Made by a program: the position numbers and the translations under genes. 64,000 nt of DNA from Megamerina dolium (taxonomy: Eukaryota; Arthropoda; Insecta; Diptera; Megamerinidae), in contig OY978526.1 of NCBI GenBank assembly GCA_963854835.1, positions 91,834,140 through 91,898,139 on the forward strand, in the 5' to 3' direction. Positions 36,244-49,381 of this stretch are shown here, piece after piece. Positions within the stretch are counted from its first letter, which is position 1, and every line of letters starts with the position of its first letter. The notes under the pieces are model-generated. The model did no database searches, had not been told where the DNA came from, and saw only the letters and a list, made by a program, of their open reading frames with translations.

Positions 36244-37181
36244 TTACTTATTACCAATCTTATTGGCCAACGAACAACTCAGACCAGTACCATCAGGCTC
36301 AACATTTAATTCCTTCACCACCCCATCATCAACTATCATAGAGAATCGTTTACCACGTAAGCCACCCAACGGTGGCAGTTCAATTGTTAAATCGAGGGCT
36401 TTTGCAAAAGCTGCAGCTGGATCGGCTAACATGCGTACTTTTCCGGAGGCACCATGTTCTTTACCCCAAGCAGACATTACAAACGGGTCATTGACCGATA
36501 CGCATACAATCTCATTAATATTATTGCTTGCTTTTAGACTATCAGCATTCGACACATAGCCCGGCAAGTGAGTCTACATCGTAATTGCGAAAAGAAATTA
36601 ATCATAATGCTTCGATAATCGATATACATACCTTGGAACAACCAGGAGTAAATGCACCGGGCACACCAAATATTATAACACGTTTTTTAGATGTCAAGTC
36701 CACAGTGTTGATTTTGTTAGCTGGCGAATCTTCGAATAAATCGATAGACGGTAAATTATCGCCAACCTATTAAGATTTAACAACAATGGACACATACAAT
36801 AATTGCAAGGTTTTGTAATTACTATTTGTATCAACATTTTAATTAGAATGCAACAATAAACCTTGCAGAACACTCTACATACACCTCACTAAAATAAACT
36901 GCATTTGCCTAATACTCCTATCTCTGCACCAATTTATACACCCTTTCCGACCCACATTATCGCATGTTATGCTGGGGTCTCATCATGACTTTTATTTCTT
37001 GTGTGCATAGTTCTTAGCGCAATTATGTAACTATATTCAAGTTTAAACATCGTTTTATACACTTTACAATTGAACTCACCTTTATTGGAGCCATTGCATG
37101 CAAAGTTGTTGAAAATGTACGTCCTATTAGCTTAAAATTCTTTGAGAATTGCCTAGAAACTGAGGAGACAACAGAATTCAT
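36244..37181 (-). CDS. Prx5: peroxiredoxin 5, atypical 2-Cys
   Basis: Thioredoxin-dependent peroxidase that reduces H2O2, alkyl peroxides and peroxynitrite, in mitochondria and also peroxisomes and cytosol. Three coding exons: 37,080-37,181, 36,632-36,766 and 36,244-36,573, with introns of 313 and 58 bp, giving 188 residues. The ATG at 37,181 gives MNSVVSSVSRQFSKNFKLIG, a mitochondrial presequence. An ATG 33 codons upstream is in frame but less like a targeting signal. MAPIKVGDNLPSIDLFE starts the core. The peroxidatic cysteine is Cys77 in PGAFTPGCSKTHLPGY; exon 2 ends just after it. The resolving cysteine is about Cys179 in TGLSCSLANKI. It lies just downstream of the UBL4A-like gene on the same strand. 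Confidence 0.96.
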
Positions 37182-37500
37182 TATAATTTGCTTTGCTAAT
37201 TTCTCCCCTTTTCTCCTAGCGATAACTGTTCGTCGACGATTTGTTGTCCGAGAATCTAGAAGTAATTCTAGTGTTGCCAACTTCTTTATCTACAATTTTT
37301 AATCGTTTCTGTAAATTTCATTGTGAATTGTACAAGCGCCTTGTCGTGTTTGGAACACATAGTTCGAATTTCGTCACAACTAGATTGCTTTTATTTCTAA
37401 GCAACTTCCCTTTCGTATGCAAATTTTATGATATATAAAATAGTTATATCCAATTATACCAAACAAATTTTGTAAGAATTATTTATTTATTGACAGGTTT
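37182..37500. other. intergenic, Prx5 5' region / UBL4A 3' flank
   Basis: 320 bp holding the Prx5 promoter. TTTATTTATT at 37,482-37,491 gives minus-strand AATAAA about 10-20 bp after the UBL4A-like stop and is a likely poly(A) signal. Confidence 0.5.
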
Positions 37501-37953
37501 TCATTGCACTAACAAACTATCTGCTAAACGTTCGATATCATCTAAACTGTACTCTTCCATTTTCCTTTCGTAATCCAACATAAATTCTTTGGTAAGACGT
37601 TCCGTTTGTTGTTCATTGTAGTATTTACGGAAGGCACGTTGTATGACATCGCGCAAACCGTCTGGACGCATTACAATCAAATTCAATTTACTACCGTCTT
37701 TGATATTGGGATAATGGGACACAAGCGCATCGTCGTTGAGAGTGCGCCCCATTAAAAGTAGCTTTTGATTTATGATTGGTATATTTAGGATTTTCTCAAT
37801 CTCTTGCTTAATTTCGTATATTGTTGTTGTTGGATCAACCTAAAAGAAATTTGTGCAAAACCATTACTTGATTCCCCATCATAAACATGTGAATTGTATA
37901 CATACATTCAATGTGCAGTCCTGACCTTTTAGCACTTTTATTGTAATCTGCAT
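37501..37953 (-). CDS. UBL4A/Get5-type ubiquitin-like protein
   Basis: Two coding exons, 37,906-37,953 and 37,501-37,839, with a 66-bp intron, giving 128 residues. The first exon is only 16 codons (MQITIKVLKGQDCTLN), beginning the ubiquitin-like fold. The fold continues as VDPTTTIYEIKQEIEKIL and ends at about residue 75 (DGSKLNLIV). The C-terminal YERKMEEYSLDDIERLADSL matches the UBL4A tail (LTLDDIERLAS) that tethers UBL4A to BAG6. With BAG6 and GET4 this family hands tail-anchored proteins to the ER insertion pathway. No diglycine lies at the fold end, so it is not a conjugated modifier. It is 320 bp upstream of Prx5 on the same strand. Confidence 0.9.
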
Positions 37954-40900
37954 TTTAAATATGTATATTGTTTATTTGCTATATTGATCAAACAAAAATG
38001 TATATGATTCAGTTCTATCTATTTTCACTTAGAATTAAGATGTGTGTATCAAACACAGATGTTTGATGGTTGACAAATGCCGATATTTCACTATCAAAGT
38101 TTACTGTCATTTTTTTCTGTTACTCTATATTACACTATCAATGTTTTGCTGTGAAACGAATGTAATTGTTATGCTGAGCAATGAACACAGTAAAAGAGGG
38201 AATGTTCACAGTTCACTTCAATATCTTCTTTGCTAATGCCGTTGTTATACTACCAATCAATTGAACGCCAGTGTGTGCTCATTGAACGATAATCATAATT
38301 AAACGATAGTAGTGTACTGGAAAAAATATTTGGGTTAATAGAAAAAATATCATCGAAAAATCCTATTACTATGTCTTTTCATTACACCAGATTTTCTTTA
38401 CCAAGAGCACCAGGGCTGTTTTGCGGAACACAAAGTACTAAGGTAGCGCCCATATTTTACCGCTATTTGACCCTCATTGAATTTGAAAGAATAAACTGTT
38501 CACTTGATGTATTAATAGTCCCATTGTTTACAAGAATGATAGAAAGAGAGTAAATTTATAGGCTAACCTCATTGCTGATAAACAACACAAGAAATTTAAG
38601 TGTTCGTATGTGATTATTTTTGTGTGTTTTGAAGCAATTATTTAAAAATATAAGCAATATGAAATGTGCAGTGGCGAATAGTGATAGTGTGATAGTGTAA
38701 ATAATAAACACGCGTGTCAGATAATTTTTTTACATTTCCTACGAACGGAGCGCTCGTTGAAAATATACACAAATATTGACCTAGATTAAAAATAGTTTAT
38801 CTAGTAACTTTAGTTTAGTTTTAGTTTTATTTTTAATTCTTATTGTGATTTCACCGTGGTGATTTAATGTTTAAGATAAATTGAAAACAATTTTTGGCAT
38901 TGTTTACATTTTTCTTTTGAATTTGTTCGCTATTTTGACAGAACTTCTATTACGTTACAACTAGCAAACTCCTATCTGATGGGCGCAATTTTCTTTTCCA
39001 TCATTCTTGAAAGGGAATTTACTTAAAGTCTTGAAACCATAGTCAATTGACAGAAGGTAACGAAATAATGTTTGTTGGGTACGAAGAAAGAGAACAAATG
39101 AGGAAAACAAAAAAACAAAAAAAATTCTGTGATTAAGTGCGATAATTAATGGTATTTATTATAAAAAAAAAATATGTAAAATTGTTTGAAAATTAACAAA
39201 AAGTGTTTATAAAATATGGTTTTCGTGATGAAAAGTTGTTTGTAATCGCCAAATCGCTAACAAACCACAACGATAATGTAAAAGAATGAAATGTAAACAA
39301 AACCAAGAATATTAAAAGTAAACGTCATCAGGAACAAAGTTTCTTCTAAAATTCAATTTCAAATCCAAAAATCGTAATTACGTGACCTGTAATAAATAGA
39401 AAATGTCTTGAACCGTGATTTTATTGCCAAGGTAACACAATCCGAGGGAGTAGTTAAAAAAAACCGAACACATACCGAAAGGGGTAAATAAGAAAACAAC
39501 TTTGATTTTGACACTACTCGAAATACGTTTTTGACAGCAATATACGACAAGGGATTTTCAATTACCTGACCTTATATTACTATTTCATGACTTTGAACAA
39601 GAATTTATTAGATATTATATACTGGCAATTTTGAGCAACATTAAAATTTCCAGTTAACATATTCAGATGTTAAATTATTGGAAGATTATACCATAAAAAT
39701 AGATTTTGATTTTTATATCTATATGGGAGTGGCCAAAAAAATACCACTAAAATACATGACTGCTTCTCTCCAACCGTTTATCTCCCTTCTTTTTTCAATC
39801 ACTTTTTATCAAGCTTTCATTGCTTTCAACGTTTTGTGTAATTCGTCGAAGTGAATTTTTCGCAAGTAAATTTTTTATTTGTTACTGTTCCATAGAGAAA
39901 AGTTTATGTACATATTGAGCATAAAGTAATGAAACTTTTTAGTGGTAAAAATATAATTTTGATAAATAATTGGGTGGGTATACATTTTTGTACGAAATCA
40001 TTTTGGTTTCAAAGTGTTAAGCAAGAAGAAAAAGGATTGCTAAAAGTCTAATGAAAAAATTAGATAAATTTTTCTACAGTTCACGCGAGTGTATGTGTGA
40101 GTGTATAAATTAAAAAATTGTAGTTCTGCCATAGATTTTTGTGCAAGAGGAATGAGAATTTTAACATAAAGAAAACCTTGTAAACATTACAATTCTTTCT
40201 TTTAGAAGTTGTCGATACTAGTTCTAATACAGTGTGTCAAAGTGTATGTGAGCGTGTGTTCGTTTCTTCCCAGCATTTGACATCTATACCATTATTATTT
40301 CTCGTTTGTAATAAAACACTTGTGCTTAACTGAAGTAAATTTAAACATTTTAATGTTTTCAAATATTAATCGTGGAAAAGAAAGATTTAATAAATTCTTT
40401 CATCTACTGGCGGTGCGTATATCTATTTATAAATACATATATAACTCGTGCATGCATGCAATTTTCTTTTATTTTGTGTTTCTTTTCTTTGATATTATAA
40501 TATACTTTTTTCGATAAGTTATTACAAAAAATTCTAATGAAATTCATCGCTTATATCGTTTGTTTTAAAATTCTCGTTTTACTTATTTTTTAACCTGTTC
40601 GCTCATCTTATTGGTACATATCAATCGCTTGTTGCGTATATATGCTTTTTTCCCCATTGTTTTTTTTTTTGTTTGATCCGCCATTGTAATTTTATGACAT
40701 GAAATATGTACGTTTTCCTTGTTTACAGGCATACATCCATATACATATTTACTGTAATTTTTCATATCAGAATGTAAATATAATTCATTTAATACATATA
40801 GTAGGTAAATCTTCAATTTTTGACGATCATGCTGTTCTTTCATTCGTTCTATTGTTGCACTTGTTAAACCCACATCAGGGATGATATTTGAATTGAAATT

Positions 40901-41232
40901 ATGCTTTTTTTTTCATACGAAAGCAAAACGTATGGCTGACTTCCAAAACGTACTATAGAAAGTTTGTATACAAAATAAAAATAATTAAACGCTATTAAGT
41001 AAAATTCAACTCGAATAAATATTGCAGACATACAAGGATGCTTTATTTATTTTTGCGTTATAGAACACTTAATGTACAGGTGGAATGACTTTTCTAAAAA
41101 GCATCAATTGAAAAGTAAACGTACTAAGTCTACAATTGCATATTGTCAATATTGTTGTTTCAAAACGCCTCCTACATGCAATATATGCAAATAAATAGCA
41201 CAACATAAACAGGGTTGATACTTTATTTTGTA
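37954..41232. other. gene-poor region, repeats of family X
   Basis: No protein gene recognised. Bases 38,385-38,560 and 38,870-39,000 carry segments similar to the repeat at 25.5-25.9 kb (GCGCCCATATTTTACCGCTA; GGCATTGTTTACATTTTTC). The 96-residue minus-strand frame at 40,583-40,873 has no known domain. 5' non-coding exons or enhancers of the downstream wrd-like gene could lie here, but I cannot show it. Confidence 0.45.
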
Positions 41233-41534
41233 AAGGCCGAAATACATAAAAAACTATGCCTCAAGCATGAAGAGCATATGCTTATTCACAAGTCAAAAGT
41301 CAGAGCAAAGTTTGAGAGATAACAAAAGTTAATAATTTAAAAATGGAAACAAAAGAAGATTGAAAAATTCCACAATTCAGATAATTTCAATTTTGCGGCT
41401 GCACAACTGACACACCCAGCTGTTCGGAAACGTCAAAGCTTGAAAAAGTTAGAAGTTGATCAACTTTCGGCAAGCATCAAGATATGATTTGACAGATGAA
41501 TATGCATGCATACTTTTTATGTATTTCGGCCTTA
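41233..41534. mobile_element. about 300-bp MITE, AAGGCCGAAATACATAAAAA ends
   Basis: The left end AAGGCCGAAATACATAAAAA (41,233-41,253 region) is matched by its complement TTTTTATGTATTTCGGCCTT at 41,515-41,534. Less exact pairing continues inward (ACTATGCCTCAAGCATG against CATGCATACT). No coding capacity. The exact boundaries and duplication are uncertain because the flanks are AT-rich. Confidence 0.75.
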
Positions 41535-42137
41535 AGAAAATAAATGTGTCTAACTAATTACCCTGTGCAACACATGAAGCAACCTAAATATTCTTTGAGA
41601 CATTTTTGAGAAGTACATTTTGCATCCGATTATTTATATAGGATTTTATGAAATTTTTTAAAGTGTGTATCTTAAAGTTTTAAGATATACATAATTGTTT
41701 TCCCTTCAATCACTGTTTGTGTCTTTTTTATACAATTTTTTAAAGAAAGTTCTTATTCGTTATTGTTGTTGGAGGGTTAATATGCGTCAATAACTTTAAA
41801 ATGATAGGATCAAGTGATTTCTTTCTCATTCTGTCACACTGCTCTGCACACGTATACTGTGCATGTTTATCTGTTGAAAGTGACATTCAAAATTATTTTA
41901 CGCAAAATCGAATTGTTTATCTAATACGTCTATTTGCTGGCCAGTACTAAAATCTCTAAAGATTGTGGTGGTAAAGTGAAGTAGATTCCTTTGAGGAGAT
42001 TATAAATTTAATGAATTGCTGCTGTGTTCTATTCTCGTGTAACGAAATTAAGTAAGATTATTTCCAACAACTTGGGAAATAGCCAAACTGGAGTGAAAAG
42101 TTCACTCAAATAATCTTAAAATTTAACACAAATTTTC
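41535..42137. other. intergenic, nothing recognised
   Basis: AT-rich, no gene or element signature. Confidence 0.45.
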
Positions 42138-42290
42138 AGAATACAACCGAAAATCGATTTAGGCCGAATCTAGCATGCTTCACCAGCCAGCTCTTTCCTT
42201 CGCTAGTTGGCGCCAGTTAGAAATTCCAAGCGCTGACAAGTTCTCTAGTACTTGATCTTTCCACCGGAGGTTAGGTCTTCCTCTTCTATA
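42138..42290 (-). mobile_element. LINE 3' end fragment (family A, copy 3)
   Basis: About 150 bp matching the 3' end of the LINE at 6.3 kb: ACAACCGAAAATCGATTTAGG, the CGCTAGTTGGCGCCAGTTAG block, and TCTTTCCACCGGAGGTTAGG. It lacks the TAAG tail and is cut at the other side by a small MITE at 42,299. Confidence 0.75.
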
Positions 42291-42298
42291 TGTTGAAA

Positions 42299-42414
42299 CA
42301 TGGTATAATCATGAAGGTAGAGTAATTAAATTATAGTGTCAAAGTGGTGTATTTGTGTTCTGTTCTTCCTTTGAGAGAACTCTGTTATTGCTCTACTTTT
42401 ATAATTATACCATG
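42299..42414. mobile_element. 116-bp MITE, CATGGTATAAT ends
   Basis: The inverted ends are about 28 bp: CATGGTATAATCATGAAGGT at the left is matched by the complement of the right end, which reads CATGGTATAATTATAAAAGT. Both continue into GTAGAGYAAT. The arm motif also appears near 29,207 (GTGGTATAATTATAATGGTA) and partly near 33,591 and 53,278, so it is a dispersed family. No coding capacity. Confidence 0.7.
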
Positions 42415-43170
42415 ATGTTGTACTAAACGTCATGCTGTCAGTTGGCAATTCTATTAAAAAAATTCTGTTCGCTTGTAATACAGCGTTACACTGAATTAAT
42501 ACAATAATATAGTGCTACTATATTGTGAAGGATTGTCGTAAAAAATGCTAATTTGAAAATAAAAAAAGGCTAGAAAAAAGCCACAAAGCAAAATGCTAAA
42601 TTTCGAAATTAAGTGACAAAACAAAAGTTAGTTCCAGCCTCAAAAAGGCTAAACTGACAGCACAACTAATCAAGAGTCTGAAAGCAAAACGATTGCAAGC
42701 ATTCTAGCACGACGCGATATGTCTTGTATGTGTAAAGAGGATCGATATTTTTCAGACTAAACGATATGATGCAATTTATGATTGATCAATTATCCAATTA
42801 CATATTAACTTCAAAATTAAATTAAATTAAACTAACGAAGTTGATGTTAATCGTTGTTATATTACATCTAGAATTATGAACTTATATTTTCAATCGTAAT
42901 GGCAATATATTCGAAAATAAATAAATAAAACACGTATGTTCCTTTCTTGTTCATTAAAATTTTTCATATCCTTATGAAATGAACCAAAATGTCTTTTAAG
43001 AGTATATTGCGTCACATACACAGCTGATTCTGTCAAATTCACTGAGAGAATATTAGCAGTACGAGATGGGCGCAACTTTAGTATTCTGTCATCCGTGTAG
43101 ATACACCATCCTTGCTTTTCACAGTAGCAGGAAAATCAGGCGTTAAAAAGTACTCTCAAACAAGTATAAT
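42415..43170. other. intergenic with family X repeat (inverted)
   Basis: Bases 43,005-43,105 match the repeat at 25.55 kb in the opposite orientation (ACACAGCTGATTCTGTCAAA, GATGGGCGCAACTTTAGTAT, CTGTCATCCGTGTAGA). The rest is AT-rich without recognisable content. Confidence 0.5.
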
Positions 43171-43171
43171 A

Positions 43172-43250
43172 GCCTAGACAGACAGCAGCGTTAATCCGGA
43201 TTAACGGCGCACTTAATCCGATTAAAATACTAACCTGGGATATTACTTTA
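43172..43250 (+). mobile_element. MITE family P, left-end fragment
   Basis: Matches the left end of the family at 44.5 and 61.9 kb: AGCCTAGACAGACAGCAGCG, then TTAATCCGGATTAACGGCG and CACTTAATCCGATTAAAATA. It stops after CTAACCTGG, so only the first 75 bp or so are present. Confidence 0.7.
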
Positions 43251-43736
43251 ACGAGGTTCTTAATGTATATTTGTGAGATGGGTCTCTATTTGATAGTAAG
43301 ATCTTCATATCTGGTCTTTGCTTTACCATAATAAGACCTTTTCGAATTCTGTAATTTCAGCATTTAACTGCGTTGATTTTTTCTGTCAAGTCTTTCTTTA
43401 TATGGCAAACCCGATTTTCACACCCACGAACCTTTGAGCTTATGCCTGATGGTGAGTTTATATTTTGATTATCCCAAATTACCCGTGAATTTAAAATATG
43501 AAAATAAAATCAATTGTTCTATTGGGTGGAAACAAGCAAAAACTATAAAAAATTTAATGATTAAATTTACATCAATTCATCGCAAATGAATATATTAAAA
43601 ACCACGTAAAAGTATCAGCCCATTCGGTGGCACATCTTTATGTTAAACGATTAGACTCATTTTTTGCAGATTATTGCGTATTTTTATGTACAAATTTACG
43701 CTTCTATTGGTGCACCCTATTGTAAATATACGTACA
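43251..43736. other. intergenic, nothing recognised
   Basis: AT-rich sequence without a gene or element signature. Confidence 0.45.
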
Positions 43737-43738
43737 TA

Positions 43739-44516
43739 CGAGCGCGGTCCCAGAACTACCCGACCTAACAAGGAAAACACCAAATCTGGGAAAATCTTAC
43801 TTTATTCCTTAACATAATCTTTTTTTAGCTCTATCATATCCTGTTTATAGTATGAACGGTCTAGCTCATTAAATAAGCCATCTACCGCAGACTCCACCTC
43901 TTCATCGTTTGCAAATCTTCTACCACCAAGCCATTTTTTCAAATTTGGAAATAGAAAATAATCCGAAGGAGCTAAATCTGGCGAAGCAATTCTAACTTTA
44001 AGTCATTGATTTTGGAATCGACGCAAAAACTTAGCTTTATTACCGTGAAACATTGCTAAACACGACTCCATAGAAACATCTTCACGACGTTGTTTTTGTT
44101 CTATTGTGAGCAAACGCGGCACCCATCTTGCACATAGCTTTTTCATCTCCAAATTTTCGGTCATTATACGATGTATGAGGCGTGACCACCTCAATTGGTC
44201 GACCACTACGGTGTTCGTCTTGGCAGCTCGTTTAAACTCTGCCACCCAATATTTTATGGTCGTAAACGAAGAAGCAGACTCCCCCAGAGTAGAATCTAGT
44301 TCGGCTTTAATATTCGTTGGACTGAGACCTTTAAAATCAAAGTATTGAATTACAAATTCACTGAGGCGGTTAACTTTCGATGGCTCCAAAATAAGTTACT
44401 AAACAACGTGCGCTTTGAAACTTAAAACATATGTTTTATAAGGTTGCCACCTTTCACCAAAGTAGTTTTTTTCAAACTATTGCCGCCATCTATATGGTAA
44501 TTCTGGGACCGCCTTG
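43739..44516 (-). mobile_element. mariner family M, internally deleted copy
   Basis: 778 bp, flanked by TA on both sides. The left end GCGGTCCCAGAACTACCCGA and the right end GGTAATTCTGGGACCGCC match the full-length copy at 16.3-17.6 kb. The minus strand keeps the N-terminal part (MEPSKVNRLSEFVIQYFDF, GLSPTNIKAELDSTLGESAS) and a short C-terminal piece near 43,820-43,990. The catalytic middle is gone, so it could only move with help in trans. Confidence 0.85.
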
Positions 44517-44529
44517 TAATCTGTGATAG

Positions 44530-45025
44530 CCTAGACAGACGGCAGCGTTAATCTGGATTACCGGAGCACTTAATCCGAATAAAATATTAACCTGACAGAC
44601 GGCAGTATTGTGAATTAACTAAACGGCTGATTGTTGTTTTAGTAGGTCTGCTCACTTACATTACTATCACTATCAATTTCTGTCATCTATCACTCTCACT
44701 TCTCATATGAGAAAATCTACAAGAAGTACGTGAACTGAAAACTATCAGAAACTTGTAAATTGACAGCTTGAATTATTTGTTTTTCCTGTTGAAAACTGAA
44801 CAATTGTTGAAAGTTTTTTGTTAGCGAACACACCTAACATTTTGTAAAATGGTTCGAGAAAAATTCACAATAGAAAATTTTCAGCAGTGTTCCCATAGCA
44901 AATTGCCCTAATCCTCTTTGATTTTGAGAATTATATCATAGAGTTAATTCGGATTAGCTTCAGTTAATGCCCGAGTTAACTCGAATTAACTCGGTAATCC
45001 GGAATTAGGCTGCCGTCTATCTAGG
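44530..45025. mobile_element. MITE family P, complete copy (about 496 bp)
   Basis: The ends are inverted: CCTAGACAGACGGCAGCG at the left, and the complement of the right end reads CCTAGATAGACGGCAGCC. Each end runs into a variant of the palindrome CGTTAATCCGGATTAACG. No long reading frame. A clear target-site duplication was not found. Confidence 0.8.
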
Positions 45026-48000
45026 CAATAAAGATCTAACGGACTACTCTCTTTAGAGATTAGTCGCACAATTCTTGGCAGGGATATTGTAGCTGTAATA
45101 TTGTGAATTTATTTATTTATTTACCAAGTATTTCACTTATACAATTAGTGCAGTGGAAAATGTTTAATATGTATAGTATGTTGTTACAATTATCGCTTAA
45201 ATTTTATACCAAATATTTGCACTTCTTTTTATCATCTTAGTAATATGTTATATGTATGTCTGTACATATGTATATAACTATTTTAATGTAAATAAAATTA
45301 TTAACATAATTATCGTGCTAAATCGATTGTCTTTAAATGTTTAAATTGTCTATAATGTATTTCTCTTTCTCTTCTCATCTTTACAGAAATAACCGCACAT
45401 CTTCACTTTTTCATCATTATTGTTTCGCAAATATAAACACAAAAATCAAATAAATACAAAATAATGATAAAATAAAATAACAAAAAAAAAATATATTTAT
45501 GTATAATATAAATACAGCGAATGTGAATGCAGAATGTGAATGTGTTTATATTTTTATATTATTTCACGTTTATTTATTGTAAAGTTGTGATGTAATAACA
45601 AAATAATTAAAAATATGCAAATAGATGAGGTACTGAAAATCAACAAATGAAACTGAAATATTAGTAATGACAACAATTAATTATATATAAATGCAATGAA
45701 ACCCTCAGTTCTGCATACAAGCAACAATTTTGAGCAAATTTGAACTTATGTTTACGATAATCATAGAATAAACTAAACGTAACTGAGGTTCAGTTCCTCA
45801 TGGCTTCTATTTTCTACCGAATTGTGATTGTTTTAAATAGTAGTATTGTACTGTGATTATATGGTGAACTTGAAACAATTTCAAGAATATTACTTTCTAT
45901 AATTTTGGCCAATTTTCAATTATCTTTCAGGAGATACGAATATTCTATGTATTAATTCTCTTCATATAGATTTTTCTTACATATGAAATCTCTGTGACCG
46001 AAACTGAATGGAAAAATGATATTACGAAATTCATTGAGAGTATAATATTGCAATTAGTCAACATGTAAGGTAACATGAAATAGATCGCAATAGCTTATCA
46101 ATGACCTACCGATACGTGTTGACTAATCGCACCATAAAGCTTCAGTTACGATAACGCGAGATACGATGAATTGTTCGAAAACGAGAACGTAGCATCTGTC
46201 AAAAATATTTCTGTGCAATGTGTTTGGACCTCTCTGTTAATGATGATGCGAGAACCGTGACGTAATTGCATTTAATTTCAAGAATTTGAAAATTGGCATT
46301 GCCAATGCGTGACAGATAACTGTTTTATTCAATATACTTATTTTCCGTAAAAATAAACCTTAAAGCATGTTGATACAAAACGATTTTTGAAACGTTATGT
46401 TACGTTACGAGTTCCACTCGTGCACTATGGGGTAATAGTCTTAGGTCAGCCAAAAGTCGATTCTCTAAAAATAGAAAAATGTGTGTCAAAGTTAAGTTAA
46501 CACTTCTATTCGTTTTATCCTATATTATCGCTATAGCAATTTTAGAACTATTATCAAAAATTCAAATGAGAGTTATTAAGAATTGTTGTTGTGATATTAG
46601 AATCACACTTTAGTGTAGTGTGAATCACGATGCACACAATCATGCATATTTCAAATACTGAGGAACTGCATTAGTTACTTCTGCGATATTAAAAATTATA
46701 ACGTTTAATCTAGATATTATAATCGGAAAGTGTTTTAAATGCTTGTTTGCCTCATTTCTACAATATTTACTTACATATATCACGCTTTGCTCGCATATTT
46801 TCATTTTACTTGGATCAGGTGGAAAATAATTATATAGGGGAGTAACGCATAAGAGCAATTTAATTTTTAGAACGAGTTTTTTTTTTATTTTATAATAATG
46901 TTTTATTATTTTGTCGATTACTTTTTCAGATATAATGGTTATATCATTGTCCCTCTTGATTAAAACTTGTTCTCCTTCGTTACGAATGCCTTACTGCTCA
47001 GATTTCATTTTCATCATCTGAAGGTTAGGTTGTGGCGAATGTCTGTTTGCGCAGGGTCAGTTAAGCCAAGTATGAAGCTTCGTTTCCCGTTATAGAAATA
47101 TATTCGGAATCTTACAATTACAATACCCAGAATCGCTCCATTGGGGGTTTATAACAGACTCCCATTAATTTTTTATCCTCAATATTTTTCAAAACATCTC
47201 TAACTAACTCTAACATCTCTCTGTTTCTCAAATGGACTCCCCAGCACTCTACTTCTCTACTACTTAGATTAGATGGACTCCCCAGCAAAATTGGCAATTT
47301 TATCAGGAGCGAATCCTTTAAGGAAACCCCAATTTTTTTACAAAATTGAAATTCGTCCCGATCTTCTATCTATTTATCAATTATATTTACTGGATTAGAA
47401 TTAAATTGTGCCTACTAGGTGAATGATAAAAATCCGAGAATTTGAAGAAATTCTCTAAAATTTATGCAATTGTATAGACGAGACGGACAGGACAATAAAA
47501 TCAAAATGTTTTGAAATATGTTAAATTCGCTTTTCAGATCAGCTAATTGATTAGGGCAGGGATGTCGACAAGGGCACGTCTGGAAATTGCTAAAATTTAT
47601 TCCGACGTGGCCATGAAATTCCCCCGGATAATTCGAATTTCGGGAAAACGGTATCATTGATTCTGAATAAATCGTGAGTTTGGCAGTTCTTCATGATATG
47701 TGTTGGGGGCGAATAAAATTGTATAAAAAATATAGAAGTAAATATTTGATAAAATTTGCTAAATCTGCTTTAGAACATGATAAAAGCATTTCTGTGTTCA
47801 TTTTTCCGAAATCAATAGTGTACTTATTTTGTCCTTGAAGATGAATTTGATGCACAAACCTTAATGAAAAAATGAAAAATATAAATAGTGCATGCTTTCA
47901 GGTTGAAATTAAATAATAATCTCGCATATCTTTTTCATCTGTTTATTTTAAAGTAAATGTTGAAAAGTTTGTGTTTAAATGTTTTTGTTATCGATAATTA

Positions 48001-49376
48001 TGAAACCGTTTTCAAACGGTCAGAGATGTATTTTCGAGGGAATTTTAACTATTCTGCGAGTTCTGACATTTGTCTTCAATCGTCATCTGTGGTCTTCCAC
48101 GTTCTTAATTTCTCTCACCAAAATCGCCATTTTTGATTTCATTGAACCATTCATAACAATGTGATTTACTAAAAGCGTGCCTCTACGAGCACTTACTCTA
48201 ATTCTACAGCAGTTTTCTTCAGTTTGAAAACTAATTTTCACTGGGAAAAGAAAATGCGTTTGTTGTATGAAATATGTTATGTAGTGAAATGGATATTGTT
48301 GAAAAATGCGAATATCATAAAAACACGGTGAATGTGGTTTGACAGTTCTTACATTTGTAACTAGAGACATCTATGACTGAATTTCCAGGCATACATCTGC
48401 TAATTATTCTTGTTATAAGTTTTGATTAAATAAGCACATCCGGGAGCTTTTGTTTTTATTGTGGCAAATAACTGTTTTCTATCTATCCCTTCCTCTCACA
48501 CTCTTTTTCGATTAATTTGATGTATTTTTGTGTTTAACATTTGTTTGTTTTTAAAATCAATAAAACACGTTTTCGTTGGGTAAAAAAATCGATTTGCATA
48601 TTTTTTGAAGCAACAATTCTAGCTAGAAGTTTAAGAACATAAACCCGATTAGCCAATAATAGTTGAGATCTTTGCTTCTATGTACATTAGTATGGATACT
48701 TCCTGAATCATGAAAATGTCAAATTTTTATTTAACCCTTTGTCACTAACTTTGCTATTTCGCTGCAAAAAAAAACAACTTTCCGACTCGTTGAACAACAC
48801 TCGACAATCGTCTTAATGCGTTATATGGGCAAAATGACAATGATTTTGCTTAATCAGCTCTTGTGCTCTCTGTTTGCAATATTGCAGAAAAACCGTATGC
48901 AGAAACAAACTAAAAATTTTTTTAAATAAAATTTTTGGACTAAGATTATTTTGTCATGAAGTCATCGGTCCCAAATTTAACTAAAAAAAACTTAAACTAT
49001 ACACATTTAACAATTTATTCTCGTTAAAATAATTTTTTATTCCAACAATTATTTTTTATTTGCAAAATTGATTCTATTTTTGATTCAGCATGTCTATATT
49101 TCTCTAGAAAAGTTACTCTCCACCAAGAGAATATATACATGGAGAAATTCTTGAAAATTTAACTGATCAATTAAATTCAAAACTTTTGTGATTAAAAAAC
49201 CTTTTAGTTTACGCTCGAAAATTGCATATTTGTACTCAAAAAATTCAAGATCATTTAATGAGTACTGGTTTTTTAAATTAAATAAAAGATTAGCTGTAAA
49301 TCTGTTTATACTCCACAGAAAAAATATTCACAATTTAAAAAATTGCAAAATTTGTTTCAAAGTTTTGGTAGCTTTA
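45026..49376. other. gene-poor AT-rich region
   Basis: No host gene recognised over about 4.3 kb. Repeated GGACTCCCCAGCA occurs twice near 47,232 and 47,275. The longer open frames (for example 48,083-48,370, minus) lack known domains and biased composition. It may contain regulatory DNA of the wrd-like gene. Confidence 0.45.
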
Positions 49377-49381
49377 AGTGT

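Noticed and set aside
40583..40873. 96-residue minus-strand frame as a gene
   Set aside because: No conserved motif or splice partner; the lysine-rich AT-driven composition is expected by chance.
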